This document shows positions 5,470 to 5,521 of a stretch of DNA of 5,521 bases, in pieces. The notes under the pieces were generated by a model. That model was not told the DNA's origin. It was given only the letters and a program-made list of their open reading frames with translations, and searched no databases. The stretch lies in contig JASHVC010000724.1 of assembly GCA_030039655.1 (NCBI GenBank), positions 1 to 5,521 on the forward strand, read 5' to 3'. Position 1 is the first letter of the stretch, and each line of letters opens with the position of its first letter. Source of the stretch: Xanthobacteraceae bacterium (GTDB taxonomy: Bacteria; Pseudomonadota; Alphaproteobacteria; Rhizobiales; Xanthobacteraceae). The translations under genes and the position numbers were made by a program.

Positions 5470-5521
5470 GAAACCCGTCTCCCTGGCAAAGTCAGAAGTC
5501 CTCGTCTAGCGAGTCGTCAAG

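Overview
The window looks like chromosome of an alphaproteobacterium, most likely Hyphomicrobiales in the broad Bradyrhizobium/Rhodopseudomonas/Xanthobacteraceae neighbourhood. This rests on GC-rich coding with strong third-position bias, the style of the MarR/OmpR/EnvZ-type proteins and the HtpG N-terminus. The exact genus is not determinable from the sequence alone.

Layout, left to right. Bases 1-73 hold the first 24 codons of htpG (Hsp90 chaperone) on the minus strand, with a good heat-shock (RpoH-type) promoter just upstream at 111-139. Bases 203-2924 hold a compact minus-strand regulatory operon: a MarR-family regulator, an OmpR-type response regulator and an EnvZ-type sensor kinase, each junction overlapping by 4 bases (ATGA and GTGA). 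Divergent from it on the plus strand is ilvE (branched-chain amino acid aminotransferase, 3126-4016). The roughly 200-base divergent intergenic region contains a perfect TATGTCA-N7-TGACATA palindrome next to the marR start codon and over the -35 of a plausible ilvE promoter. After this comes a leader of about 150 bases with strong hairpins before the ilvE ribosome binding site. The simplest reading is that the MarR protein controls ilvE and its own operon from one operator, with the two-component system in the same regulatory unit.

Beyond ilvE there is a convergent gap containing a nested inverted repeat (4061-4122), probably a shared terminator-type structure. Then come two minus-strand genes: a small NTF2/SnoaL-like protein and, upstream of it, a TupA-type tungstate-binding lipid-free periplasmic protein with a signal peptide. 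The NTF2-like gene stops at a TAA at 4233-4235, but the same frame continues for 20 codons with a convincing family-like C-terminus. It therefore appears to carry a recent nonsense mutation, or a sequencing error. This right-hand part is visibly lower in GC than ilvE and the regulators, which suggests a different history. No rRNA, tRNA, CRISPR array or insertion sequence was seen.

No wholly new system is evident. The most interesting points are the interrupted NTF2-like gene, the shared operator plus structured ilvE leader, the altered H-box of the sensor kinase and the heat-shock promoter of htpG.
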